Shown piece after piece: positions 1 through 8,599 of a stretch of DNA of 64,000 nucleotides. This DNA is from Cyclonatronum proteinivorum (GTDB lineage Bacteria; Bacteroidota; Rhodothermia; Balneolales; Cyclonatronaceae). The notes below the pieces were generated by a model. That model did not search any database. It saw nothing but the letters and a program-made list of their open reading frames with translations, and was not told the origin of the DNA. Within the stretch, counting starts at the first letter, position 1. Every line of letters begins with the position of its first letter. A program made the position numbers and the translations under genes. The DNA lies in assembly GCF_003353065.1 (NCBI RefSeq), contig NZ_CP027806.1:682001-746000 (forward strand), written 5' to 3'.

Positions 1-421
1 TGAACCTGTTTATTTATTTCTTTTTTTATCGAACAGGGAAAAGGGGATCAGCCCGAAAACCAAATATATGAGGCACTGATTTTAGTCAGTGTCTAAGTCT
101 TGACAAATTGCGGTTCAGATAGAATGCAGGTGAAATGCTGAGGTGCTTAAAAAAGGAAAACAGTAGTATATAATAAGCGGTATGCTGAATTAAACAAACC
201 TTTTTTTAAGCTTTATCATTTGCTAAGCTTTTGTACATACGCGCGTTGATATGCACTATTTCAACACCATGCCTTACGCGCATGCGCTCACGCATAATAT
301 TACAACAGGTCTGCCTAAAAAGAAGTAATTTATGAGGCTATAAAACTCAAGCCCCATAAGCATACCCTTGAATGCCGGGCCGGGGCTGGCATAACTTTTA
401 AGTACTAAACTTGTCACATAC
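1..421. other. Intergenic leader region, no gene seen
   Basis: I see no convincing coding sequence here. A short inverted repeat CACTGA-TTTTAG-TCAGTG lies near 74-91. A TATAAT-like hexamer lies near 169-174, but without a well placed -35 box. The A/T-rich composition and the following plus-strand gene at 422 suggest a 5' untranslated or promoter region, but no specific site can be assigned. Confidence 0.5.
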
Positions 422-1618
422 ATGATTGAAAACGGCATTTTTCACGCTAAGACGCATCACGGTTTAGAGGCGCTTCTGCAAGCTGAGCTTGAGCGTGCAG
501 GCGCTGAATATATCTTTGCGTTGCCGGGTGCCGTGCGGTTTCAGGCTGCGGATGAGCAGCTCTATCGTTTTTTGCTGCAAACGCGACTTACCACCGGTCT
601 CGAGCTCTGCCTGAGTCAGCCCTTAGACATCACGCAGACAGACCTGCCGGGCCTCGTAGCGTCGGTTGACTGGACGGAAGTGCTGCCTGTACATTCAACC
701 TATCGGGTGCAGGCGTTTGAAGATGGCGTGACCGGTGTTGGCCTGCAAAAACTTGCGACCGAACTCGAACGCGGAATCGGGCAGGTTTTTCAGCAAAAAT
801 TTGAAGCTGAACCCAAAGTTGTGAAAGAAGAAAATGAGCCCGAGTTTGTTGTTAATATCCAAATCAGCTCAAACGGAAGTTGTCAGATCATGCTTGAAGC
901 CGGTGGCGATGTGCTGCAAAGGCGGGGCAGGCTTGTATCACCTAAACACAGCGTGCTGAGCCCAGCCATGGCCGCCGGTCTTATTATGCTGAGCGACTGG
1001 GACGGCGAATCCCCCATGATTGATCCTTTTGCGAATGATGGCGTTTTGGTGCTTGAAGCTGCCCGCTACGCGAAAAAACGAACACCCCTTTTTGAAGATG
1101 ACAGTCTGCGCATGAAAAAATGGCGCACTTTCCGTCACGCCCTTTGGAAGAAAATGCGCGAAGAAGTTGTAGATCAGCTGCGGGATGATGTCGACTGGAT
1201 TATGGGTTTTGATTCGAACCCCGATAATATCTCCCGTATTCAGTTTAGCGCCAGAGCTGTGCGGCTGAACAATAACATCCGCTTGCGGGTATCAAAACCC
1301 AATATGCTAAACTACCCCAAAATGACGGGCCATATCATGACTGCGCCGCCCGTAGATGTGAACCTTAGGCTATTGGGAGATTTTGCCCGGAAAACCAAGA
1401 TGAGCGCCGGGGGTTACAAAATGGGGCTGTTTTCTTCGATCGCAAACCTTGATACCGTTGTGGGCATGAAACCCGAAAAAAACCGGCTCCTTGAATATAA
1501 CGGACGCCCGTTTTCCTTCATGGAGTTCACCATCTTCAATAAAAGCAGAGCCGGCCGTAAACCTTCAGCCCGCTCAAAAGCTGACGAAACCAGCACGCCC
1601 GGTCGCAAGCTGAAATAA
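422..1618 (+). CDS. THUMP-type class I SAM-dependent RNA methyltransferase, catalytic motifs degenerate
   Basis: The 398-residue protein has the layout of the RlmL/Trm14-type RNA methyltransferases. An N-terminal ferredoxin-like/THUMP region (about residues 8-165, opening with a THHGLEALLQAEL stretch) is followed by a Rossmann methyltransferase domain from about 175. The family's SAM-binding motif (usually DPFCGSGT) reads DPFANDG at residues 201-207. The usual NPPYG catalytic motif reads TAPPV at about 307-311. The fold therefore seems kept while key SAM and substrate residues are altered, so the protein may be a non-catalytic RNA-binding paralogue or have divergent chemistry. The C-terminal 25 residues are basic, which fits RNA contact. 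The start is an ATG with little room upstream for a clear Shine-Dalgarno site. Its neighbour hslO is about 600 bp away, so no operon is evident. The family call is firm; activity is uncertain. Confidence 0.75.
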   Translation: MIENGIFHAKTHHGLEALLQAELERAGAEYIFALPGAVRFQAADEQLYRFLLQTRLTTGLELCLSQPLDITQTDLPGLVASVDWTEVLPVHSTYRVQAFEDGVTGVGLQKLATELERGIGQVFQQKFEAEPKVVKEENEPEFVVNIQISSNGSCQIMLEAGGDVLQRRGRLVSPKHSVLSPAMAAGLIMLSDWDGESPMIDPFANDGVLVLEAARYAKKRTPLFEDDSLRMKKWRTFRHALWKKMREEVVDQLRDDVDWIMGFDSNPDNISRIQFSARAVRLNNNIRLRVSKPNMLNYPKMTGHIMTAPPVDVNLRLLGDFARKTKMSAGGYKMGLFSSIANLDTVVGMKPEKNRLLEYNGRPFSFMEFTIFNKSRAGRKPSARSKADETSTPGRKLK

Positions 1619-1818
1619 GCCGAAAGACCTTCCTTGTTGTTTTCATTCAGCTTAATCCTCCAAAGGGCTTTTCACTTTGCTAATGACTTTGAGCAATAAA
1701 TGTGTTATACTATGGAAGCGCTTTTCTAAGCTATAAAAGCTTATCTTAGCAAAGCTTCTTGTAGGAACTGTTTTGTCTCAAGTAAATTTATTCTCATATC
1801 TGCACTCATAGCACTAAG

Positions 1819-1853
1819 GACGATGTCATGCATGGCATCGTCTTTGTTTTTTT
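1819..1853 (+). terminator. Rho-independent terminator-like hairpin after the methyltransferase gene
   Basis: The near-perfect dyad GACGATGYCATG/CATGRCATCGTC is followed by TTTGTTTTTTT, which fits a plus-strand terminator. It lies about 200 nt after the stop at 1618. The rest of the 1619-2214 gap is A/T-rich and holds no recognisable gene. A GCGC-rich palindromic stretch (CGCGCATGCGCATCGCG) lies near 2118-2134. Confidence 0.6.
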
Positions 1854-2214
1854 AGGGGCTGGTCACACGGCTACACGTATCCCGCTTTAATTGCGATCAG
1901 GTATGCAGATTGATGTAAGCCCAAAGTCAGCCGGGTGCTCTGCATAAAAAGCCGATGTTCCGGTTTGGGCGTCATCATCCGTTTTACGGTCAATCATGCA
2001 GGTTATACATGCTGCCGAAATCTCTTAGCGGCTAATGCCGGTTAATTTGCACCAAGGCACTTAATTTGCCTGCATTATGTTTAATTTTGGGTACAAATAA
2101 AAGAAGTCCGATGAAGTGCGCGCATGCGCATCGCGCAGCTATGGTTTATTTGATTATTGAGTAAGCTTTTGCAACGGACTGCATTTCCAATATCTAAGAT
2201 TTTTAAAACACCGG

Positions 2215-3111
2215 ATGAACAAAGAAGACTTTCTGATCAAAGACCGAATTATCAAAGGCATCACAAATGACGGACATTTCCGCATTAGTGTAATCAAAAC
2301 TACCGAAGTCGTACAGCTTGCAGCCCAAAAACACGAGCTCTCCCTTCTTAATAAAGTTGTGCTTGGACGCGCACTCACCGGAACCATGTTGCTCGCATCC
2401 AGCCTGAAAGGCGAAGAGCGACTCAGGCTGCGCATGGAAGGAAAAGGTCCGATAGGCGTGCTTGTTACTGAAGCCAACAGTGTTGGCGAAATACGTGGCT
2501 TTGTGCAAAACCCCGACGCCGCAATAGATCCCAAAACCCAGGACATCGGAGACGGATTAGGCCTCGGTTTGCTCACCGTTACCAAAACCCTGTACAATGA
2601 AGCCGATCAGATCAGCGGAACAGTCGAACTCACCGACGGTACCGTATCCCCTGATATCGCCTACTATCTTGCGCAAAGCGAGCAGATTCCGTCGGCCATA
2701 CACCTCGATGTGAAACTCGATGACAGCGGTGACGTCACCTCAGCAGGCGGGGTACTCATTCAGGCCCTTCCGGACGCACCGGAAAACAAAATATTAACGC
2801 TTCAGGAAAACCTGCGGCAAATGAAGCCAGCCGGGGAACGCTTCCTTCAGGGCGATTACATCGATACCATCATGCATGATATCGGCAGACCCTACACCGT
2901 GAAAGAGCTTTCGCGCGGGCCGGTTCACTTTTTCTGCCGCTGCACAAAAGACCGCTTCCTTTCAGCCCTGCAAATGCTTGGCAAAGATGATCTGGAATCC
3001 ATCTCGGATGAAGGGCAGGAGCTTGTCTGTCAGTTTTGTAACGAGAAGTATCACATCAGTCAGCAGGAGATCAAAGGTATTCTCCGCGAAAAGCAGATAC
3101 AGATGAACTAA
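2215..3111 (+). CDS. hslO: Hsp33 family redox-regulated chaperone
   Basis: This 298-residue protein matches Hsp33, a cytosolic holdase activated by oxidative unfolding. The N-terminal core (residues 1 to about 180) contains the typical ALTGTMLLASSLKGEERL and GEIRGFVQNP segments. The C-terminal redox switch carries the zinc-binding cysteines as C-x-C (about 241/243) and C-x-x-C (about 272/275), so the sensor looks intact. The ATG at 2215 is followed directly by conserved-looking sequence. The gene converges on adk with a shared hairpin terminator between them. Length is normal for the family. Confidence 0.95.
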   Translation: MNKEDFLIKDRIIKGITNDGHFRISVIKTTEVVQLAAQKHELSLLNKVVLGRALTGTMLLASSLKGEERLRLRMEGKGPIGVLVTEANSVGEIRGFVQNPDAAIDPKTQDIGDGLGLGLLTVTKTLYNEADQISGTVELTDGTVSPDIAYYLAQSEQIPSAIHLDVKLDDSGDVTSAGGVLIQALPDAPENKILTLQENLRQMKPAGERFLQGDYIDTIMHDIGRPYTVKELSRGPVHFFCRCTKDRFLSALQMLGKDDLESISDEGQELVCQFCNEKYHISQQEIKGILREKQIQMN

Positions 3112-3130
3112 GGTTTTCTCCATAAACGAA

Positions 3131-3169
3131 AAAAAGGCTGACCGTTAACTAAAACAGTCAGCCTTTTTT
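3131..3169. terminator. Bidirectional terminator between hslO and adk
   Basis: The inverted repeat AAAAAGGCTGAC/GTCAGCCTTTTTT has a 14-nt loop, with an A-run on the left and a T-run on the right. It can therefore terminate both hslO (plus) and adk (minus), which converge here. Confidence 0.85.
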
Positions 3170-3291
3170 GGCTTAAACATCAAAGGCGTCATTTGTAATG
3201 CAATGACATTTGTTCCTCAGCTTGCAGCCTATGAAGCCCTTCTGAACCTCCTAACCTGCACCCGAAACCGAAAAGCAGAGAAGACCGAACC

Positions 3292-3849
3292 CTAAGCGTC
3301 AAGCACTTCTTTGATTCTCGCATAAATCTCATCAATACTGCCCATGCCGTCAATCGCGCGGTAAACACCCTGTTGCTTGTAGTAATTGAGCACGGGGGCC
3401 GTCTCTTCATTATAGACTTCCAGGCGCACTTTTACCTTTTCGGGCGTATCATCTGCGCGGCCTTCGCCACGGCTCAGAATACGCTTCATCAGCTCTTCAT
3501 CGGGCACTTCCAGAGAAAGGAACCCTTTAAGCTTTCGGCCTTTTTTCTTAAGGCGCTCCTCAAATGCTTTGGCCTGCGGTACGGTGCGCGGAAAACCGTC
3601 AAGAATATACCCGTCTTCGAAACGCGGGTCGTCAAGAGCTTCCTCTACCAGTTCAACAACGGTAGCGTCCGGAACAAGCTTACCGGAATCCAGAATATCC
3701 TTCACTTTTTTGCCAAGCGGGGTCTGATTTTTGATCGCAGCCCGAAACATATCGCCCGTTGAAAGCTGCGGAATGTTATATTCTTTTTCAATAAGCTTCG
3801 CTTGGGTACCCTTACCCGCACCGGGCGGGCCAAATAAAATAATTCGCAT
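3292..3849 (-). CDS. adk: Adenylate kinase, short (LID-less) form
   Basis: This enzyme interconverts ATP+AMP and 2 ADP in the cytosol. The P-loop GPPGAGKGTQ is at residues 7-16. The AMP-binding segment STGDMFRAA, the DGFPRT motif and the GRADDTPEKVKVRL region are all present. At 185 residues it is the short bacterial form, in which a brief loop replaces the large zinc-type LID insertion. The ATG at 3849 begins at the conserved MRIILFGPPG and leaves about 220 bp to the divergent mscS-like gene, presumably holding both promoters. Its 3' end faces hslO across a bidirectional terminator. Confidence 0.97.
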   Translation of the reverse strand: MRIILFGPPGAGKGTQAKLIEKEYNIPQLSTGDMFRAAIKNQTPLGKKVKDILDSGKLVPDATVVELVEEALDDPRFEDGYILDGFPRTVPQAKAFEERLKKKGRKLKGFLSLEVPDEELMKRILSRGEGRADDTPEKVKVRLEVYNEETAPVLNYYKQQGVYRAIDGMGSIDEIYARIKEVLDA

Positions 3850-4068
3850 GATGGATCAGAATTGATAGTTAAAATGAAATGATGGTTGAATGATTGTGAA
3901 CTTCCTTTATTAAATAATATCTCAGCGAAACAGGAACTTGCTTCAATAGAAAAAGACAAGCCGGCTTCAGGCTGAACCCGAACCCTCGGATAAGGCGAGA
4001 ACTAAATACCTGAATACTAAAATAAGTGTTGCTGAGAACTTATTGAAACCCCGATAACGAATATTTAT

Positions 4069-5031
4069 ATGAGATTTATCCAAATGCCGGCAGTATCCCT
4101 CGCCGCCATCAAAGAAGACGAAAGCGGTACGCTGTCAGACCTCACAGACACAACCCTCAGTGGTATCAATGAATTTTGGGTACAGCTGTGGGAAGTATTG
4201 AGCCTCGGTGTTTTCCATGTTAAAGGAAATCCCGTAACCCTTGGCAACCTTCTTGTATTCTCCGTTTTACTGATTCTCGTCTTTGCCAGTGCAAAAATCT
4301 TTTCTCACTTATTGTACTCGCGCATTCTCAAGAAAGTGAGAATGGAAGAAAGTATACGCTACACCCTGCAGCGTATCACGCACTATGTATTTCTGATTGT
4401 TGGCGTTCTCTTTTCACTGCAATTTGTCGGAATAGACCTCAGTGGCCTCGCTGTCATCTTTGGCTTGCTTTCGGTCGGAATCGGCTTTGGACTTCAAAAC
4501 CTGACCTCCAACTTTATTTCGGGCATTATGCTCCTGTTTGAACGCCCGATAAGCGTAGGCGACCGCATCGTAGTAGGGAGCCTTGAAGGGGATGTAAAGG
4601 AAATCAACATGCGGTCAACAACCATCAACTCGATTGATAACATCTCCATCATCGTCCCCAACTCTGATTTTGTTTCCAACCAGGTTATCAACTATTCGCA
4701 CGGAGACACCAAAATCCGCATGCGTGTACAGGTCGGCGTTTCCTACAATTCAGACCTCGACCTTGTGCTGAAAACCATGAAGCAAAGCGCGCTCGATCAC
4801 CCCGAAACCCTCAATGAGCCGGAACCCATTGTCTTGCTCCGTAATTTTGGCGACAGCGCCTGGGATATGCTCCTCCTGTGCTGGGTTCCGAATCCCAAAA
4901 TGCAGTACCGCATTGCCTCCGATATCCGCTGTGATCTTGTGCGCCGCTTCAGAGAGAACAATATCGAAATCCCGTTTCCGCAGCGCGATCTGCATCTCCG
5001 GTCTAACGAAGCTTTTAAAGAGCTCAGCTGA
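4069..5031 (+). CDS. MscS family mechanosensitive ion channel
   Basis: This 320-residue inner-membrane channel would open on hypo-osmotic shock. An N-terminal segment of about 55 residues precedes three membrane helices (about residues 58-80, 100-122 and 126-160). The third, pore-lining helix is glycine-rich (FGLLSVGIGFGLQNL) and is followed by the typical SNFISGIMLLFERPISVGD join to the beta domain. The middle domain carries VPNSDFVSNQVINYS, and the rest is the cytoplasmic alpha/beta vestibule. The start may be the ATG at 4069 or a second ATG at 4084; neither has a strong ribosome binding site. It is divergent from adk. Confidence 0.92.
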   Translation: MRFIQMPAVSLAAIKEDESGTLSDLTDTTLSGINEFWVQLWEVLSLGVFHVKGNPVTLGNLLVFSVLLILVFASAKIFSHLLYSRILKKVRMEESIRYTLQRITHYVFLIVGVLFSLQFVGIDLSGLAVIFGLLSVGIGFGLQNLTSNFISGIMLLFERPISVGDRIVVGSLEGDVKEINMRSTTINSIDNISIIVPNSDFVSNQVINYSHGDTKIRMRVQVGVSYNSDLDLVLKTMKQSALDHPETLNEPEPIVLLRNFGDSAWDMLLLCWVPNPKMQYRIASDIRCDLVRRFRENNIEIPFPQRDLHLRSNEAFKELS

Positions 5032-5079
5032 AACCCAAACCGGCATACGCCCCAAGCCCCGCTGCGCAGGCAGACATAG

Positions 5080-5172
5080 CTTTTTTATTTTTTGGGGGAA
5101 ATCCCGTGAGCATCACGGTCTTTCGTGGCAGATTAGCGTTCCCAAATCATAATTTGAATCCCTTGCTTTTTG
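5080..5172 (+). repeat. Dispersed intergenic repeat, copy 1
   Basis: This copy of the window's family of about 95 bp runs from CTTTTTTATTTTTTGGGGG through a CCGTGA-GCA-TCACGG dyad and CCCAAATC to CCCTTGCTTTTTGG. It begins 49 nt after the stop of the mscS-like gene and lies in the same sense. No reading frame runs through it. It matches copies at 12.9, 25.1 and 29.8 kb in the same orientation and at 8.1, 22.4 and 26.7 kb inverted. Confidence 0.7.
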
Positions 5173-5291
5173 GAACAGGTGCCGAAATTGGCAGGCAATA
5201 GAGAGCTGCCAAGCCGGTTAACACTGTAATTGACGCATTGCGTAAAATAAAACTTGCAATGAATGACGCACCGCGTTATATTACGGGTGTT

Positions 5292-5726
5292 ATGAAACGA
5301 ACCATTAAAAAATATGGCAACCGTAAGTTGTACGACGCGCAGCAAAGTCGCTACATCTCCATGAGTGAGCTCAAAGAAATCATCCGCAAGGGCGAAGACG
5401 TCGAAGTTATTGACACCCGAACCGGCGATGATATCACCTCTGAAGTGCTCACCAAAGCTATTGTTGAAGCCGGCGGCAAAGACGCGCTCTCAGCCGACGC
5501 CCTGCATTCCCTCATCAGATGGGGTACAACAGCCTTCGAAAGCGGACTCGCCTTTTTAGGCCGTTCCCTCCACAAGGTGCTGCCCCTCGCCGACCGGGCG
5601 GATGTGCAAGGGCTGATGGAGAAAGTCCGCACGCTCGAAACACGCGTCGAAGAATTACAGGATCAGTTAAAACAGCAGCAGGCAGACAGCACAACCAACG
5701 GCAAACAACCTCCGCTGACCAACTGA
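5292..5726 (+). CDS. PhaR-like polyhydroxyalkanoate synthesis regulator
   Basis: The protein opens with MKRTIKKYGNRKLYDAQQSRY, the hallmark of the PHA/PHB accumulation regulator DNA-binding domain. A second conserved block (EVIDTRTGDDITSEVLTKAI) follows, and the C-terminus (about residues 100-135) is predicted to form a coiled coil. Proteins of this family bind PHA granules and repress phasin genes. I chose the ATG at 5292 because the conserved domain begins there; in-frame ATGs at 5238 and 5259 would add unconserved residues. A phasin gene follows 63 bp downstream, supporting a PHA-granule role. No PHA synthase is in the window. Confidence 0.85.
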   Translation: MKRTIKKYGNRKLYDAQQSRYISMSELKEIIRKGEDVEVIDTRTGDDITSEVLTKAIVEAGGKDALSADALHSLIRWGTTAFESGLAFLGRSLHKVLPLADRADVQGLMEKVRTLETRVEELQDQLKQQQADSTTNGKQPPLTN

Positions 5727-5789
5727 GTTTTATTACCCCACTATAAAGAGATTCGAAATACAACACACCATCCCTAAACGGAGATCATT

Positions 5790-6245
5790 ATGAGTAAGCA
5801 AGTAGAAAAAGTAAAACACGAAGAAGAAATTAATGTAGTTGACTCTCTCACCGGTAAAGCACGCGAAGTATGGCTCGCCGGACTCGGCGCGCTTGCAAGC
5901 GTTGAAGAAGAAGGTCAGAAAGTATTCACCAAGCTTGTTGAAAAAGGCACGCACTTCGAAGCACGCGGCAAAAAGCAGCTCGACGAAACCTATGAAGAGC
6001 TTCTCGTAGCCTATAAAAAACTCGAAGACCGCGTAAAGTCCAGCTTTAACAAAGCGGAAGGCGAAATCGACGACAACATGCAGGAACTCATTCACAAAAT
6101 GGGCGTTCCTACACAGGATGAAATCAAAGAGCTCACCTCACAGGTTGAGAAACTCATCAACAAAGTCGATGACCTGTCCAAGAAAGTAGATCAGGCCGAT
6201 AAGAAGCCGGCTGCACCTGCAGCCGCTGCCAAAGCAGGCAAATAA
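5790..6245 (+). CDS. Phasin family (PhaF/PhaI-type) granule-associated protein
   Basis: The 151-residue protein contains the phasin signature AREVWLAGLGALASVEEEG (about residues 22-40), then long amphipathic helices rich in Glu and Lys with heptad spacing. It ends in an alanine/proline/lysine tail like PhaF-type histone-like tails, only shorter. Phasins coat polyhydroxyalkanoate granules. A good ribosome binding site (ACGGAGA) precedes the ATG. It probably forms an operon with the PhaR-like regulator upstream and ends at a strong hairpin terminator near 6322. Confidence 0.88.
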   Translation: MSKQVEKVKHEEEINVVDSLTGKAREVWLAGLGALASVEEEGQKVFTKLVEKGTHFEARGKKQLDETYEELLVAYKKLEDRVKSSFNKAEGEIDDNMQELIHKMGVPTQDEIKELTSQVEKLINKVDDLSKKVDQADKKPAAPAAAAKAGK

Positions 6246-6321
6246 GGCAAGGGTTCAACACCTTAGCCCCTGCAAGGCCCAATCAGCAATATTTCATTGA
6301 GAGACGTTTGCTGAGAACAAC

Positions 6322-6353
6322 AAAGGCCCCGGAGCATAGCTTCGGGGCCTTTT
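6322..6353. terminator. Terminator downstream of the phasin gene
   Basis: The stem AAAGGCCCCG/CGGGGCCTTTT has an 11-nt loop and a short T-run. It separates the plus-strand phasin gene from the converging minus-strand MFS gene and may serve both. Confidence 0.8.
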
Positions 6354-6439
6354 GTATATAAATCACAAGGGTTCAGTTGTCAGCGGATTCAATCTGGGCA
6401 AGCCATCATCAAACGTCCTTTACGGGCGGAACAGGCTGG

Positions 6440-7864
6440 TTAACTGTTCGTCATTTCTTCAAGGGTCCGGCCTTTGGTTTCGGATACAAATTTCTTCACG
6501 AAGAAATACGCAATAATGCCGAAGGCCGCATAGATTCCGTAGGAAACCCCCAGTCCAAAACTGGCGAGAAACACCGGGAAGGTCATCGTTATCAGGAAAT
6601 TCGCTCCCCATTGCATAAGTCCGCAGATGGCGAGCGCCGCCCCGCGGAACTGATTCGGGAACATCTCACCGAGCATTACCCACATGACGGGTCCCCAGGA
6701 GAACGCAAAAAACGCGATGTAGCCGTTGGCAGCCAGCAGAGCATACACCCCGGAATTCCCTTCCAGAATCAGATTTCCGTCCGCGCCTACGGTAGCGAAG
6801 TAGAAAATAAAAGCCATAATACCGAGCATCACCGCCTGACCCAGCGAGCCGACGAGCAGCAGGGGCCGGCGACCGACGCGGTCAATCAGCGCAATAGCCA
6901 CAAAGGTGAAAGCTACGTTCACGGTACCGCTGATCACGTTAACCATAAGTGCGTCGCCTTCTGTGAAACCCGCGGCCTGCCACAGTACGGCACCGTAATA
7001 AAACACCACGTTGATTCCGGTAAATTGCTGCAGTACGGCAAGTCCTGCACCGACCCAAACGATGGGATGAATTTTACCGGTCGTTCGCGAAATCACATCC
7101 TTTAGCCCGGGCTTGACATCCTTCAGCAGGGTTGCGCGGATCTCAGCGACCTTCGCAGAAAAATCCGCGCGGCTGAGCGTGAGAGATGACAGTACCCGAT
7201 TTGCTTCCTGTTCACGCCCCGCTGCCACCAGGAAGCGCGGAGATTCGGGTATGAAGAGCAGGCCTGTAAAGAAGAGCGAAGCCGGAATTATTTCCATCCA
7301 GAACATCCACTGCCAGGCGTTGAAGCCCCACCAAAAGCTGCCCATTGCGCCTTCAGCAGCGCCTGCAATAAGGTAGTTGCTGAGAAAAGCCACGAACAAG
7401 CCCAGAACGATCATCAGTTGCTGCAGACTTGCCAGCCGTCCGCGGATGTTGCTCGGTGCAATTTCACTGATGTATGCCGGGGTGAGAATACTCGCCGCCC
7501 CAACGGCCATGCCGCCCAGAATCCGGAAAAAGACAAACTGCCCGGAGCTCGCAGAAATACCGGATCCCCAGGCACTGATGATGAAGGCTACCGCTGTAAT
7601 AATCAGCACGGGTTTGCGGCCCATTTTGTCGGCCAGGGTTCCCGCGAAAAAGGCGCCCACCGCGCAGCCGAGCAGCATGGAAGCCACGTTGAAGCCCGTA
7701 CCCACAGCGTCAGAGTTAAAAGTTTCCCGAAGCGCGTCAACCGTACCATTAATTACGCCGCTGTCGAAACCAAACAAAAAGCCGCCCAGGGCAGCGATGA
7801 GAGATAGCAGAAGAATGCGGCCCAGGCTGTAGTCCTGTTCCTGTTGTTCCCCGTTTGTTTGCAT
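6440..7864 (-). CDS. Sugar porter family MFS transporter
   Basis: The 474-residue protein has twelve predicted membrane segments in the two-bundle MFS arrangement. Sugar-porter hallmarks are visible: GGFLFGFDSGVINGT in TM1, LADKMGRKPVL in loop 2-3, PESPRFLV before the central loop, QQFTGINVVFYYG in TM7, DRVGRRPLLLVGS in loop 8-9, and ETKGRTLEEM at the C-terminus. It probably takes up a monosaccharide such as glucose or xylose by H+ or Na+ symport; the substrate cannot be read from sequence. It is monocistronic as far as seen, with about 400 bp of non-coding DNA upstream. Confidence 0.92.
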   Translation of the reverse strand: MQTNGEQQEQDYSLGRILLLSLIAALGGFLFGFDSGVINGTVDALRETFNSDAVGTGFNVASMLLGCAVGAFFAGTLADKMGRKPVLIITAVAFIISAWGSGISASSGQFVFFRILGGMAVGAASILTPAYISEIAPSNIRGRLASLQQLMIVLGLFVAFLSNYLIAGAAEGAMGSFWWGFNAWQWMFWMEIIPASLFFTGLLFIPESPRFLVAAGREQEANRVLSSLTLSRADFSAKVAEIRATLLKDVKPGLKDVISRTTGKIHPIVWVGAGLAVLQQFTGINVVFYYGAVLWQAAGFTEGDALMVNVISGTVNVAFTFVAIALIDRVGRRPLLLVGSLGQAVMLGIMAFIFYFATVGADGNLILEGNSGVYALLAANGYIAFFAFSWGPVMWVMLGEMFPNQFRGAALAICGLMQWGANFLITMTFPVFLASFGLGVSYGIYAAFGIIAYFFVKKFVSETKGRTLEEMTNS

Positions 7865-8120
7865 GCGTTTGGAAGATTAGGTTAGTAGAAAATCCCAAAT
7901 CAGGCTTAAACAGCCATCATGCCCTGTATTTTCTGCGTCGGGAAATGAACATCACAGTCGTTGAGTTGTGCAGCATCATACTACAAAAAGACCGGCGCAG
8001 CAGGGTAGCGCAATATGCCGCTATTTACAGCCCATTTGCAAATACGGGTTTACAAGGGTTAAAAAGGCGTGCGGACAAACCGGCGGCGGTTTCAATTGGG
8101 GAGCTGCGTGCACCGTCTCT

Positions 8121-8214
8121 CCCCAAAAGCAAGGGACCCGTCTTAGGTTTGGGGGCTCGGAGCCTGCCCCGTTTCTCCTGATGTTCACGGAGTTTCCCCC
8201 AAAAAAAACAAAGC
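8121..8214 (-). repeat. Dispersed intergenic repeat, copy 2 (inverted)
   Basis: Read on the minus strand, this copy starts GCTTTGTTTTTTTTGGGGG, contains ACTCCGTGAACATCA and ends CCCTTGCTTTTGGGG. It begins 54 nt past the stop of the minus-strand gene at 8268, so it has the same sense and almost the same spacing as copies 1, 3 and 5 have to their upstream genes. It fills much of the 7865-8267 gap, which otherwise shows no gene. Confidence 0.7.
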
Positions 8215-8267
8215 AGTACTGCCCGTGCGGCATGTTGCAGGGCACTGCGGGCATAACCTGATTTCGC

Positions 8268-8549
8268 TTAGTCGTACTGAGCGGGCGGCTTTCTGAGCTC
8301 TTTGAGCCATTCGTAAATCTTACGGCTGTAATAGAAGGCAATCACGCCCATCACGGCGTAGGGATACCAGAGTACTTCCGCGCGACCGCGAATCACAGAT
8401 TCGAGCATAATGCTGAAAATCGCGGCGGCTCCGGCGTATTCAAGCAGCTGCAACTTGCGCCGCCGGCGCGCATCGCGGGTGAGAAAACCGCGCCCTTTGC
8501 TGAGCAGCAGCCATAATAAAAACAGCAGTCCGAAAACGAAGTATCCCAT
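8268..8549 (-). CDS. Small two-helix membrane protein, unknown function
   Basis: This short protein of about 93 residues has a hydrophobic N-terminal helix (GYFVFGLLFLLWLLL), a very basic loop (RDARRRRK), a second hydrophobic pair around AAAIFSIML and YAVMGVIAFYY, and a charged tail. I do not recognise a family. The ATG at 8549 is preferred over an upstream GTG at 8555. It lies about 50 bp behind recR on the same strand and so is probably the last gene of the dnaX-ybaB-recR operon. Confidence 0.6.
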   Translation of the reverse strand: MGYFVFGLLFLLWLLLSKGRGFLTRDARRRRKLQLLEYAGAAAIFSIMLESVIRGRAEVLWYPYAVMGVIAFYYSRKIYEWLKELRKPPAQYD

Positions 8550-8599
8550 AAGCACACCATCAGCACCAGCTTTTGGAGCCGGTGTATGATTTCTTCATT

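Noticed and set aside
100-125. Sigma-70-like promoter TTGACA ... TAGAAT
   Set aside because: The spacing is only 14 bp, too short for a normal promoter.
2082-2089. Bacteroidota-type promoter box TAATTTTG before hslO
   Set aside because: No TTTG -33 box lies at the expected distance; similar isolated boxes near 12201, 29140 and 34416 also lack it.
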